Assembly (NCBI GenBank): GCA_037903475.1
Contig: JBAJFG010000514.1
Coordinates: 460,261-524,260 of the forward strand
DNA from: Ancylostoma caninum
Taxonomy: Eukaryota > Nematoda > Chromadorea > Rhabditida > Ancylostomatidae
Direction of reading: 5' to 3'
DNA length: 64,000 nucleotides
The notes beneath the pieces are model-generated. The model saw only the letters and a program-made list of their open reading frames with translations. It was not told where the DNA came from and did not search any database. Made by a program: the position numbers and the translations under genes. This document shows, one piece after another, positions 24,390-34,302 of this stretch; within the stretch, counting starts at the first letter, position 1, and every line of letters starts with the position of its first letter.

Positions 24390-26000
24390 TATGAGATGCT
24401 CCATTTTGCCACATTTGTCGGTTGCACGACGAGTGCAACGAAATAACACCACGAACGCAACCTTTGAATATGTGGAAACTCGACCATACTCTTTCAATGC
24501 TCAAGCGTGGGCACAGCCGACTCACCCAGATTACCGAAATTGACTGGATATTAAGAGTGACTTTCAGCGCACAGTGGCAAGCGAGTATTTCGCGGAATAG
24601 TGTTCGGAAAATACCCTTTCGTCGGAACAAATGGGAGTGACGATGCCACAGAACGCTCAAGATTCATTTTCTGTGCATTGCTTGTGAAAATGAAGTTCCA
24701 TTATATTGGTAACTCAGCAACATGTACAACTGGAATGATGAACAGCGAACACACTAACAGAATGAAACACGTCACCTGCCTACAATATTCAAAAGCACAC
24801 ATAACTAAAATAGGCACCTCTGTTCGTTAGACAATCATTTCTAACAGAAAAAAAAACATTTGTATCTGAACACATCAGGCAACTGACAACTTCCCCGCTC
24901 AACACGCTATGTGTGCCCTTTTCTGCCCGACGTGTTCGTTCGCAGTTTTTAGGTATCGTTGGAGAGGAATTCTTGGAGAATTTGCCATACAAAGTAGTGA
25001 TCATCAAATGAAGTAGTAAAGCGAATGATTCAGGGATCTATGGAGAAGTTCATCATGCCGTCAAGGTGAATAGACGAGCTGGAGAACATTGTACCATCAC
25101 TTCTTCGTTTTTGGAACAAATGGGCAAATGTCATCTATGTATGTACAATCGTCGTCAAGAAGATATGATCAGTGGCATATTGAAAACGGATCTTTTCATC
25201 ATAACTTAATTTGGGATTGAGGTATTTGGCCGAAATTTCAGGAAATGATGAAGATCGGAGTATTCTTTCTTTCGCTGCATAACATTGACACAAACTGCTT
25301 TCAAACAGAGCTACCGCGCTACAGGTCCAAATTCACCACGTTCACTAACATGATGGTTCCTCGTTTGTATCGCCTCATTTCGATTCGCAGAGAAGTTAGT
25401 CTAAATCGTGACGTGAGTGAGTAATCTGCTCTGTAGTTCTTTTCCATACATGAAGAAGTGGGATTACCAAGAAAGCCAAAAGTGAGAAAAAAGAGTTTCC
25501 CAAAATCTCGAACAGAGACAGTCGTTCCGAGCGGAGGATATTCCTATGATATTCACTACTAACAACTATTCTGACATCGAAATAGGAACTGTGACGCTGT
25601 CAATATTCTTTAGATACAATTAAAAGGATTTTTTGTCAAATTTGATCTGTTATTTTAGTCAACGTATTTGAGGAACAAAGGAAAGTGCAGCAATGGCATG
25701 TGGTGGATAAATAGCCAGTTATTTGCCTAATCTGTATCAACTCTTCATTTTCCTCGGAAGGCCTTAGTGAAGATATTGGACGACATCAAAGGAAGCCGAG
25801 GAAATTGATATTTAGGCTTAATAAATCCACCAAAATTGAGTATCTGTTCAGATAAGTGGCTGGTAGGAAGCACCCATAGGGCTATATCCAAATTTCGTAT
25901 GGAAAGCTCAATCTTGAAGTGAGATATAGCAAAAAATCCTCTTGTCGAAATGACGCTGATCATATCTTTTCTGCCGCGACTGTATAATGTGGCTGCAGTG
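24390..26000. other. Spacer without a recognisable gene
   Basis: Only ORFs up to 97 codons, without motifs. Two overlapping opposite-strand ORFs at 24367-24660 are typical chance ORFs. Confidence 0.45.
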
Positions 26001-26006
26001 GAGTGT

Positions 26007-26050
26007 ATTCACAATATCTTACAGACCTAATTCTCTAAGATATTGTGAAT
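26007..26050. repeat. 15 bp perfect stem-loop
   Basis: ATTCACAATATCTTA (26007-26021) is the exact reverse complement of 26036-26050, with a 14 nt loop. It may be an A+T-rich palindrome or a MITE remnant. Confidence 0.7.
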
Positions 26051-26679
26051 ATTGCGAGTACCTACAGAGGGTAAATTTCGACGTCTATTAATATTTTTTC
26101 CATGTGAGGAGCCCTTAAAATGGGTGGGTTCCGAATGGGTATCTATGTACAACGCACATAAGAATTTGAACTGCCTAGTTCTATCCCGAAAAAACCATTT
26201 GTTGCAACACTTCTGCCCGCTACTGTATAAGACAGATATCTTGCATCCCCAAAAATGGGCTGGTGGCTTGCAGATGAGTTGTTCAGCAAAAAGGGGAAAG
26301 TGAACTATGAAAACCACAGTAATCGCTGATATCTTTGATGATTTCGACTATGAAAACCACGACAATGAAAGTGAAGGTGGGCACTGGCTTTGAAAGAAAA
26401 TCCACAGACTACTTTACAAGCGAGGGCTTCATAGTTTCCAAGCAATTACATGAACTGCTTAAAATGCATGAGAAGAATTGCCAAAAAGGCGATCCCTTGA
26501 CATACCCCCTTGGTAAGCAGCTTTGGACTGGCGATTTTTTTACGGATTTCGTCAAATTTCTTTATTATATTATGCAGCAGTTCAGATTTTAGATACTGTA
26601 TGACAATTACACGCATTGTAGTTGCAATCTGCTTTTTTTATTTCACTGAAAGCAAGCTCTTTGGATCCTTCAACTAGGT
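26051..26679. other. Spacer without a recognisable gene
   Basis: Overlapping opposite-strand ORFs of 83-96 codons at 26027-26317 and an 85-codon plus-strand ORF at 26335-26592 show no family signature. GACTATGAAAACCAC-type direct repeats occur near 26308 and 26345. Confidence 0.45.
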
Positions 26680-26747
26680 GGTGTTGCCGGATATTCCCGA
26701 TTGTAGCCTGATGTTTGAGGCTACAATCGGGAATATCCGGCAGCACC
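26680..26747. repeat. 30 bp near-perfect hairpin, pre-miRNA sized
   Basis: The left arm 26680-26709 (GGTGTTGCCGGATATTCCCG...) pairs with 26718-26747 over all 30 positions, with a single T-G wobble and an 8 nt loop. The total of 68 nt is in the size range of a miRNA precursor, but the near-perfect pairing is also what a recent small inverted repeat would give. A sequence related to the stem (AGGCTGTAATCGGGAAGTAT) lies at 34287-34306. Confidence 0.85.
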
Positions 26748-26759
26748 GCATAATCCAGC

Positions 26760-27280
26760 AATCAGAAATGAGAGAAGATTAATACGTGTCAATGGAAAAC
26801 AAGCAGGAATAGCACGAGATTCAATGCAGATTTATGGTGTTATGCAGCAGATGTGCAGCTATTGATGAGGAATTCCTTACATAGAAGATGCATGAACGTG
26901 GCATGGATGAATGAGGAAAGTGATGACGCTGATTGACAGAGTACAGCAACGCAGAAATGATAGACAAGAAAAAGAACTATGTAATGTCCGTCACTGCCTC
27001 TCAACTTTGTACTACAACAACTGAAACAAAATATTGTAGAGTAATCAATATGTAGAATAAACTACCAAGAGAGGGCTTGCCGGGGAATTTATACCTCATT
27101 TGAGCCCATGCCCAAGAACCAAGAACTGTTGCTGGCTTCGACGATTACAGAATCTTGTAAGTAGCCTAGGTAACGACTGCGAGAAGCAAAAGTATCCGGA
27201 ACTAAACAAGTTTTCTGGCACAGTCTGTGCGAAGAGCAATGTTGAAACTGGAAAAGCTCAGTAAACAACATCAAAACATC
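26760..27280. other. Spacer without a recognisable gene
   Basis: No ORF or repeat that I can support. Confidence 0.45.
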
Positions 27281-27281
27281 A

Positions 27282-27755
27282 GACCTGTAGTAAAGTGTCA
27301 TGGCGGTAAGATTGAACTCCAAAACTCACCACCACGCTTTAGGCGATGATTGCATGCCAGCTCACATCCACGAAGTATAGGATAGAAGAACATTGCCAAT
27401 ACGTCACAGCTAGAGCATGCAGTGTGGCAACAGAGGAGATCATCGCCCTGTTGGGAGTTGATCGCCTTCTCATGCCGTGGAAATAGTGGGAAAGGCGAGT
27501 AGATGCAGAATTAGCTACCCCGACAGTGTCACTCTGCGTCTACTCACCTCTCGCAGTATTTCCACAGCATGAGAAGGCGATCAGCTTCCAGGAAGGCGAT
27601 CTCCTCTGTTGCCACATGCGCGCTCCAGCAGTGACGTGGGTGGCAATGATCTGCTATCCTATAGTCCATGGATGTGAGGTGGCATAAAATCAAGCCTGAA
27701 GCGTGGTGGTGAGTTTCGGAGTTCATCTCACCGCCATGACACTTTACTACGGGTC
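27282..27755. repeat. 474 bp palindrome (foldback or MITE)
   Basis: The left arm from 27282 (GTAGTAAAGTGTCATGGCGG...) and the right arm ending near 27755 are reverse complements over roughly 230 bp each, with only a few nt of loop near 27516-27524. Divergence between arms is modest, with scattered substitutions. No transposase ORF and no clear target duplication were found. RNA from it would form a long double-stranded hairpin. Confidence 0.9.
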
Positions 27756-27924
27756 CACGTGTAATTAGGCACAACTGATTTAGGTACTTATCGCTGCCTT
27801 TACAGACCGGAGAGAAAAACTTGATTTCAAGTCACAACGGAAACATCTCCCGTCTCCAATCCAAAACTCCCAATGAATGCGAGGCATTGTACATGCTCGA
27901 CTCAGCTCAAATCCTGCTCTTCAG

Positions 27925-28040
27925 CGTTGTTCTGCTATCCCCCCCCCCTCCTACAGAATGGGTCGCCAAATTTTTGAAATTACTTTACAATACAAATGAA
28001 AATCTTGTATTACTTTATTTTTAATTGTTTATTTTTATTG
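27925..28040 (+). mobile_element. hAT-like MITE, left part, split by RTE
   Basis: A C run followed by GAATGGGTCGCCAAATTTTT and GAAATTACTTTACAATACAA matches the left part of the copy at 43121-43330. The repeat stops at 28040, where the RTE begins, and resumes at 31458. The outer left end is degenerate. Confidence 0.75.
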
Positions 28041-28122
28041 CCCACGGATCTCCCTCATACGAGGGATCCCAGCCGGTTAGTCGCGAGGCTACGTGGCGCG
28101 TCCCCAGGTGGCGGATAGGGGG
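28041..28122 (+). ncRNA. HDV-like self-cleaving ribozyme candidate at RTE 5' end
   Basis: Starting at the first base of the element, the double-pseudoknot order can be traced. P1: CCACG (28042-28046) with CGTGG (28092-28096). J1/2 contains a hairpin, TCCCTC/GAGGGA (28051-28056 and 28061-28066). P2: CCC (28068-28070) with GGG (28118-28120). P3: AGCC (28071-28074) with GGCT (28087-28090), loop containing CGCG. The 3' strand then has GGCGGATAGGG (28110-28120), where C28112 followed by GGA fits the catalytic C-N-R-A pattern of the J4/2 strand. Such ribozymes are known at the 5' ends of several non-LTR retrotransposons, including RTE types. P1 is only 5 bp and P4 is unclear. Confidence 0.6.
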
Positions 28123-28281
28123 CTAATCGCGGACCAAACGCGACCTTGTGCCTGTCCTGAGACGCGGGTGGATTCAGGGGATGGACTCCCTGTTTCTGCA
28201 GTGTCGGAACGATCTATACCTTCTGTCAGCGCGTGGGCATGTTCATGCATGCGTGCATGAGTGTGACTGCGTGTCTGCAGA

Positions 28282-31200
28282 TTGTATCCTGCACATCTAT
28301 CCGATCAAAAGCCCTGCATTCAAGTGACTGGGAGGTACAAGGGAGGCGGTTCGGAGTCGCCTCCAACAAATAAGCTCCATCGTCCACTCCCGGGAAGCCC
28401 GGCTAACTTCCCGGTGAAATCACACTCCAGCCTCCCACGGGGGAATCGAGCCCAGCAAGCTATCTCCTGTGGGCTTAAAATTCTTCAAGCTCGACACAGC
28501 AATAATAGAGAGTGTTCCCCTGATCTCGGAAGAGTCACTGGTACGGCAGCGCCAGTGAGGACGAGGTCCGAGGGGTTATCTAGGCTGCCTAAAACCAGAA
28601 GGACTATGATGACGGTCTGTACCTTCAACGCACGCACGCTTGCATCGGAAGCTTCCATCGAGGATTTGATGATGCAAGCCAGGAAGATCAGGTACGACGT
28701 CATCGGACTGACCGAGACGAGGAGACACCGACCACTGAATGCCACCTTCGACACTGGAGAAGAGCTGTTCCTTGGAACCTGCGACAGTAGAGGAGTTGGT
28801 GGAGTCGGTGTCCTCGTCAACACGAACTTGGTCATGAACATCGACTCATTCGAACAGCTAACAACCCGAATCGGACGTTTGCGGTTGAGAAGATGTGGAT
28901 CAATACCGGCCTTGACAATCTTCGTCGCCTACGCTCCAACATCCAGCTACGACGAAGAGGATATTGAGGCCTTCTATATGGACTTGGAGAAGTTCTACAG
29001 GGAAGACCACACATTCTACAAGATCATCGTTGGCGATTTCAACGCCAAGATTGGTCCTAGGAGAACGCCTGAGGAACTTCACATCGGTACCCACGGCCTG
29101 CAGTGGAACGAACAGGGAGAGAGGCTGTCTGAGTTCATCATGACGACGAAGACCATCCATGGTAACTCTCAATTTCAGAAGCCAACCTCCCTACGCTGGA
29201 CGTGGGAGTCACCCGGTGGAGAGTACCATAATGAAATTGACCACATCATCGTCAATCGAAGGTTCTGCCTGACCGACGTCGGTGTTGTACCAAAGTTCTA
29301 CACCGGATCCGACCATCGCCTCCTTCGTGCAAGATTCTTCTTTTCACGCAAAGGAGAGAAAGCCGTGAAGTTTAAGAGAAGGAGTCCCAAACCCGTCATC
29401 AATTGGGATCTTTTCACTACGCTAGCCGGCTTTTGGGAAGATGCGGTTGTCGACAACATCGACGAAGAGTACGATCGGCTTGTACAGCATCTCCGCGACA
29501 GCGCGAAGAGTGCTGAGGGTTTGAGAGTCACCAAGAGACGATTGTCTTACGAGACCCTCGAGCTCATACGCCAGCGTGGAGCCGCGAGAGCCGCAGGCAA
29601 CTACCAGCTAACGTCCGAGCTCGCAAAACGGTGCAGAGAAGCGATAAAAGAAGACCTCAAGGAGAGACGAGCAGCAGTGTTGGCTGAAGCTGCAGAGGCA
29701 GGGAAAAGCATTCGCTGCGCCCGCCGAGACTTCGCCAATCGCAAGACCAAGATGTCCGCCCTCCGGCGCCCGGACGGAACAATTTCTTCATCAAGACGGG
29801 CAATGGAGAAGGTCATCTACGACTTCTACTCGGATCTCTTCGATAGCCACGTCCACCTCCCTCAATGTCACCTTAGGGAGGACGGGTATGTTGTCCCATC
29901 GGTTCTCCCTTCCGAAATCCGACATGCCATCAAGTCGGTGAAGAATCGTACAGCACCGGGCCCCGACAGGATTCGACCGGAACATCTGAAGAACCTACCG
30001 CCAATTCTCATTACCACCTTGGCTAGGCTTTTCACGCGGTACCTGTCGGAGTGCAAGGTACCTAACCAGTGGAAGACCAGCAGGACCGTGTTGCTGTACA
30101 AGAAGGGAGACCCGCAGGATATTGGCAATTATCGCCCCATCTGCCTACTGTCCGTCGTCTACAAGCTTTTCACGCGAGTGATCCTCAATAGGATCGAAAG
30201 GACGCTAGACGAGGGACAGCCGTGCGAGCAAGCAGGGTTTCGAAAAGGATTCAGTACGATCGACCACATACACACCGTCACTAGACTCATCGAAGTATCG
30301 CGAGAGTATAAGATGCCCCTCTGTCTCACGTTCATCGATTTGAAGAAAGCCTTCGACTCTGTTGAGACGGAAGCGGTGTTGGAAGCCCTGGGCAACCAGG
30401 GCATACCTACTCAATACATCAAGGTATTTCGTGAGCTCTACAGCAACTTCACGACCAGGATTTCTCCATTCTACGACGACATCATCATCGACGTCAAGAG
30501 AGGGGTTCGGCAAGGCGATACCGTGTCGCCAAAACTATTCAGCGCCACTCTTGAAGACGTCATGCGGAAACTGGAATGGGATAGCATGGGAGTGCAAGTT
30601 GATGGCCGGCGACTTAGTCATCTTCGCTTCGCTGACGACATCGTTCTTATAACACCAACCATCAGCGAAGCGGAACAGATGCTGGCCGACTTCGAGGACG
30701 CGTGTGGAAAGGTTGGTCTCCAGCTGAATCTGACGAAGACGATGTTCATGAAGAACGGATGGGTCCCGGATGCCCCATTCTCGCTCAACGGAACGACCAT
30801 ATCCGAATGCTCCAGCTACGTATACCTAGGTCGGGAAGTCAATATGATGAACGACCTCGCTCCAGAGCTGGGCAGGAGGAAACGAGCGGCTTGGGGAGCT
30901 TACAAGAGCATCGAGGACGTAGTGAAGAAGACGAAGAACACCAGGCTCCGTGCCCACCTCTTCAACACAACCGTTCTCCCTGCTTTGACCTACGCCTCAG
31001 AAACCTGGGCGTTGCGCAAGCAGGATGAGAATGCGGTTAGCGTCGTCGAACGCTCCATCGAGAGGGTGATGCTAGGAATAACCCGCCTCACGCAAGTGAG
31101 GGCTGGAATACGGAGCTCCACCCTCCGTCAACAATCGAAGATCAGGGACGCTGCCGCTTACGCCAAGTTGAGTAAGGTTAGGTGGGCCGGGCACGTGATG

Positions 31201-31449
31201 CGTTTTAACGACAACCGTTGGACAAGAGCCGTCAGCGACTGGACTCCACGGGACGTTAAGCGCACGACAGGAAGACCACCGACCCGATGGTCAGACTTCT
31301 TCACGAAGTCCTTCAAGGATAGATACGATGCTCTCCGTGTCCCTCGAACGGACAGAATCCACTGGACAACTCTGGCTCGCGAGAGGGACAAATGGAAGGA
31401 TTGCTGGCGCCCGCTCGGTATACCCGAAGATCAACGGGAGTCAAGGTGA
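28282..31449 (+). CDS. RTE endonuclease-reverse transcriptase polyprotein
   Basis: 1055 codons without interruption from the ATG at 28282. A later in-frame ATG pair at 28606 (residues 109-110) sits directly before the endonuclease and may be the real start, giving ~947 residues. AP endonuclease (about 110-350): N116 in FNARTL, E145 in LTETR, YAPTS at 217-221, GDFNA at 251-255, D320 in IDHI and SDH at 343-345; all catalytic residues are present. Reverse transcriptase (about 560-850): APGPD, YRPICLLSVVYK, AGFRKG, first Asp D686 in FIDLKKAFD, RQGDTVSPKLF, and FADD at 783-786. The C-terminal region ends in the RWAGHV, GRPPTRW and W-rich motifs typical of RTE. The protein nicks DNA and primes cDNA on the nick. 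All visible motifs suggest that it is functional. Confidence 0.97.
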   Translation: MYPAHLSDQKPCIQVTGRYKGGGSESPPTNKLHRPLPGSPANFPVKSHSSLPRGNRAQQAISCGLKILQARHSNNRECSPDLGRVTGTAAPVRTRSEGLSRLPKTRRTMMTVCTFNARTLASEASIEDLMMQARKIRYDVIGLTETRRHRPLNATFDTGEELFLGTCDSRGVGGVGVLVNTNLVMNIDSFEQLTTRIGRLRLRRCGSIPALTIFVAYAPTSSYDEEDIEAFYMDLEKFYREDHTFYKIIVGDFNAKIGPRRTPEELHIGTHGLQWNEQGERLSEFIMTTKTIHGNSQFQKPTSLRWTWESPGGEYHNEIDHIIVNRRFCLTDVGVVPKFYTGSDHRLLRARFFFSRKGEKAVKFKRRSPKPVINWDLFTTLAGFWEDAVVDNIDEEYDRLVQHLRDSAKSAEGLRVTKRRLSYETLELIRQRGAARAAGNYQLTSELAKRCREAIKEDLKERRAAVLAEAAEAGKSIRCARRDFANRKTKMSALRRPDGTISSSRRAMEKVIYDFYSDLFDSHVHLPQCHLREDGYVVPSVLPSEIRHAIKSVKNRTAPGPDRIRPEHLKNLPPILITTLARLFTRYLSECKVPNQWKTSRTVLLYKKGDPQDIGNYRPICLLSVVYKLFTRVILNRIERTLDEGQPCEQAGFRKGFSTIDHIHTVTRLIEVSREYKMPLCLTFIDLKKAFDSVETEAVLEALGNQGIPTQYIKVFRELYSNFTTRISPFYDDIIIDVKRGVRQGDTVSPKLFSATLEDVMRKLEWDSMGVQVDGRRLSHLRFADDIVLITPTISEAEQMLADFEDACGKVGLQLNLTKTMFMKNGWVPDAPFSLNGTTISECSSYVYLGREVNMMNDLAPELGRRKRAAWGAYKSIEDVVKKTKNTRLRAHLFNTTVLPALTYASETWALRKQDENAVSVVERSIERVMLGITRLTQVRAGIRSSTLRQQSKIRDAAAYAKLSKVRWAGHVMRFNDNRWTRAVSDWTPRDVKRTTGRPPTRWSDFFTKSFKDRYDALRVPRTDRIHWTTLARERDKWKDCWRPLGIPEDQRESR

Positions 31450-31458
31450 TCAAGGTGA
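31441..31458 (+). repeat. RTE 3' terminal 9 bp tandem repeat
   Basis: Two exact copies of TCAAGGTGA. The TGA at 31447-31449 is the stop codon of the ORF, so coding sequence and 3' tail overlap. The last A may belong to the target duplication. Confidence 0.85.
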
Positions 31459-31630
31459 TTTTTATTGCTATTCCTAACCCAATTTTTATTTATTATTTCT
31501 TATGATTTGTCATTGTAATTGATATTTTTATCAATTTTGTTTTCGTGTGTGTCCCCAAAACGACGGAGATCCCACTTTTTTTCCTACGCCCCCCCCCCCC
31601 AATTCCCGCCCACTCTCTTCCGCCACTAGC
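31458..31630 (+). mobile_element. hAT-like MITE, right part, split by RTE
   Basis: Resumes after the RTE with A+T-rich sequence, GTGTCCCCAAAACGACGGAG, a C run and CCCGCCCACTCTCTTCCGCC followed by ACTA. This matches the right end of the family (compare 63039-63306 on the other strand). Confidence 0.75.
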
Positions 31631-31639
31631 TATACATAT

Positions 31640-32299
31640 GTATGTGATGCAATGCATAGCATTTGCACTGAATATGATAAATTATAGACCAGGTAAAATT
31701 CAAAAATTGTCATTACTGGGGAAAGCGTCGAATTTGGTTTTCTGAAAATCCTCCTATATATCCTCCTATATAAAGACTGGTAAGGGTCCAGATTTTTCTG
31801 GCGTCAGACCCGCAATTTCGAAATCCTTGCACAGTGACTGTCCTACGCTAGCGGTCTCACAGCCAACCGATGAGACAGAGGTAGCAAGGCTTTAAGGCCG
31901 CACATTATACGGAGCAGGATAGCCACTGCTCTTCACTCAAAACCAACTGTTGCACCGCAGATCAGCATGAACGAGATTCGTGTGCGGCCTGGGAGCTCTC
32001 TAGGCCCAGTGCAGCGGTGGTATCCGCCGCACTTCCCACATGCCCTCGTCTTAGCATCCGTCCGAAAACTCTGAGCGATTCTGCAGCTACGGAAGAGATT
32101 CCAGTTGTACACTCACATGCATAGAAAAAGTGCGTCATTACAGACCGAGTCCTGTGATCAAGTATGTAATTATGCAAATTTTCTGGATAACTCCTAACTT
32201 CCCCCAATGTTCTCGAGATTTACAAAGGGTAAGGACGCACGGACGATAGGTGTGCCAGGGGCAAATAGTGACAGATACCGTTACGTCGATGGAGTAGGG
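31640..32299. other. Spacer without a recognisable gene
   Basis: TCCTCCTATATA is repeated twice near 31749. No ORF of interest. The ORF at 31962-32207 (minus) has no motif. Confidence 0.45.
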
Positions 32300-33285
32300 G
32301 TCGTACTGTGACTGGACGTTGCGGAAAAGCAAGGATACGGGTTCGCAGATGGAGGAGGGGTCTGACATGGCCCAGGTGTGAGGAACACCAACATTCTGGT
32401 AAACTGAAGGGAGGATGGGTCTGCTGTGGCCTTAAAGTTAAGGGAACGCGAGCATTCGGTTCTAACGAAGGGGGTCTGCTGTGGCCTGAAAGCTAAGCGA
32501 ACTCCAGGATACGGATTCCTGCGTGGTGGAGGGGATGTGCTGTGGTCCAAAAATGTGGAGAAAGCCAAAATACGGGTTCGCTGGTGTGGGAGAGGTCCGC
32601 TGTGCCCCAGGTGCGAGGAACGCCAAAATATGGGTCGGTTGTGGCCAAAACTTTGGGAATGCCAGGATGCGGTTATGACGATGGAGTGCGGGGCCGCTGT
32701 GGCCCGGGTGTGAGGAACACCAGGATATGGGGTACAATGAAGCGGGATGAGTCTGGTTGTGCCCTAAAGGTGTGGGAATCCAGTATGCGGTTATGCCGAT
32801 GGTGGAGAGGTCCGCTTTCACCCAATTGTGAGGAACGAGAAGATACTGTTGACGGATGGAAGAGGGGTCCGTTGGCCCAAGTGTGAGGAATAAAAGAATT
32901 CGAGTTCACCGATGGAAGATGGATCTGCTTTGCCCTAAAGTGTGGGAATCCCAGGGTCATGCCGATGGAATAGGGGTCCGCTGTGGCCCAGGTGTGAGGA
33001 ACACCAGCATTCTGGTCCACCGAAGGAGGAATGGGTCTGCTGGGGCCTGAAAATTGAGGGAACTCCAGGATACGGGTTCGTGGATGGAGGAGGGGCTGCG
33101 CTGTGGTCTGAAAATGTAGGGAACTTCAATGTAGGGGTTCGCGGGTATAAGAGAGGTCCGCTGTGGTCCAGGTGCTAGGAACGCCAGAATGCGGGTCTGA
33201 TGTCTCTTTAATCTGTGGGAATGCCAGGATGCGATTATGCCGATGGAGGAGTGGTCCGCTTTGGCCCAGCTGTGAATAACTGTGT
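32300..33285. repeat. Degenerate ~58 bp minisatellite with higher-order repeat
   Basis: About 17 units, each with GGTGTGAGGAACRCCARNAT or a GGGAAC/GGGAAT variant, followed by CGGGTTCGCNGATGGAGGAG and GGTCCGCTGTGGCC. Unit starts are near 32319, 32377, 32439, 32498, 32556, 32610, 32657, 32707, 32770, 32828, 32880, 32941, 32992, 33055, 33117, 33173 and 33214. The block at 32377-32620 recurs at about 32992-33185 with higher similarity than adjacent units, so there is a superimposed period of ~600 bp. Many long ORFs on both strands (up to 119 codons) are produced by the G+C-rich repeat and should not be taken as genes. Confidence 0.9.
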
Positions 33286-33289
33286 GAAT

Positions 33290-34302
33290 AGCTAAAATGG
33301 CAGGAAACGCGCCTTAAAGGAAGATGTTCGTCCAACAACAATCTCAACTTGAATTACTTCGAGTTGTTAATTACACTGTGTCGGTTACAGCAAATAGTCG
33401 ACAGTTACTAGATTCATATAAATGATAAGCACGCACAGAGTTGAGGATGACTAGCCATGGTAGGTGACATTTGAAAAGTGCGGTGACAACAGACGAGGGA
33501 TGTATCATTGCATCGGAAAGTGAATTTACGTGGTGATGTGTAAAAAGTGCTCGAGCAAGGCGCATACAAGAAGTCCGGAGTTGGCTAGGCGGCCAGACTG
33601 TAGAATACACGCAACTGATAAGGAGAATTTTGTACTTAAACTCAATTAATTAGTATTTTCGCTTTTATTTCAATTTCCTAAGGATTTCATAGGCGCGAAA
33701 CTTTTGCACCTACCTCAAGTGGCTGCTCCACCCCACTTTCTAGCGACCCGTAGGGGCGCTAGTCGTTTCTAAGAAATGAAAGCTAAAAGGAGCCGCTGAT
33801 ATCCTCATAAAATATTAATATGAAACATGTCCTCTCCGTTGTTTTTCTAAGAAAAGCGAGTTTGAGATCTTAACATCGAACCTTTTTTTGTTGGTACCGC
33901 ATGCAAACAACAGCCCCGGTTTCGCTAACCACTCTGTTGGGCTCCTAGCGTTCTCACAGAACTTGAGATTTTGCCAAAAGTTTTCGGCTCACCCTTTATT
34001 TGTTTTCCTGGAAACTTTCAGGCTCCTTCCCGAGACGAGATTTTTTTTTGGCTCATCTATTGGCTATTAGGACGGTCTCTTCCAGGTGCATGCCCTGTCA
34101 CAAGAAGTGAAAGAAGAACTTGAACAAAACTGTAGATGAAATAACACAGCTTTTTCGCAGCTTCCAACTTTCCGTAGTAAAAGAATACTCCTCCACACAT
34201 TTTTGCGTGTAGAAATGTTCGATTACAAAATAGAAATGCACAACTACACTTTCTCGCCGGAAAAACATGATTATCGTACTTGCGTAGGCTGTAATCGGGA
34301 AG
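33290..34302. other. Spacer without a recognisable gene
   Basis: No supported ORF. A sequence related to the hairpin arm at 26718 occurs at 34287-34306. Confidence 0.45.

Larger units (their letters stand above)
28041..31457 (+). mobile_element. Full-length RTE-clade non-LTR retrotransposon
   Basis: About 3.4 kb, bounded by the direct repeat ATTTTTATTG at 28031-28040 and 31458-31467 (target duplication). It has a ~240 bp 5' leader, one long ORF with AP endonuclease and reverse transcriptase, and almost no 3' UTR: the stop codon lies in a terminal 9 bp tandem repeat. Short size, APE-RT order, lack of a gag-like ORF1 and a short repetitive 3' tail are RTE hallmarks. An uninterrupted ORF, perfect duplication and insertion into an older MITE indicate a young copy. 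It is G+C-richer than its surroundings. Hookworm dingo elements and C. elegans RTE-1 are the natural comparisons. Confidence 0.97.

Noticed and set aside
32281..33178. Several overlapping ORFs up to 119 codons on both strands
   Set aside because: Produced by the G+C-rich 58 bp minisatellite units; no consistent protein repeat or start.
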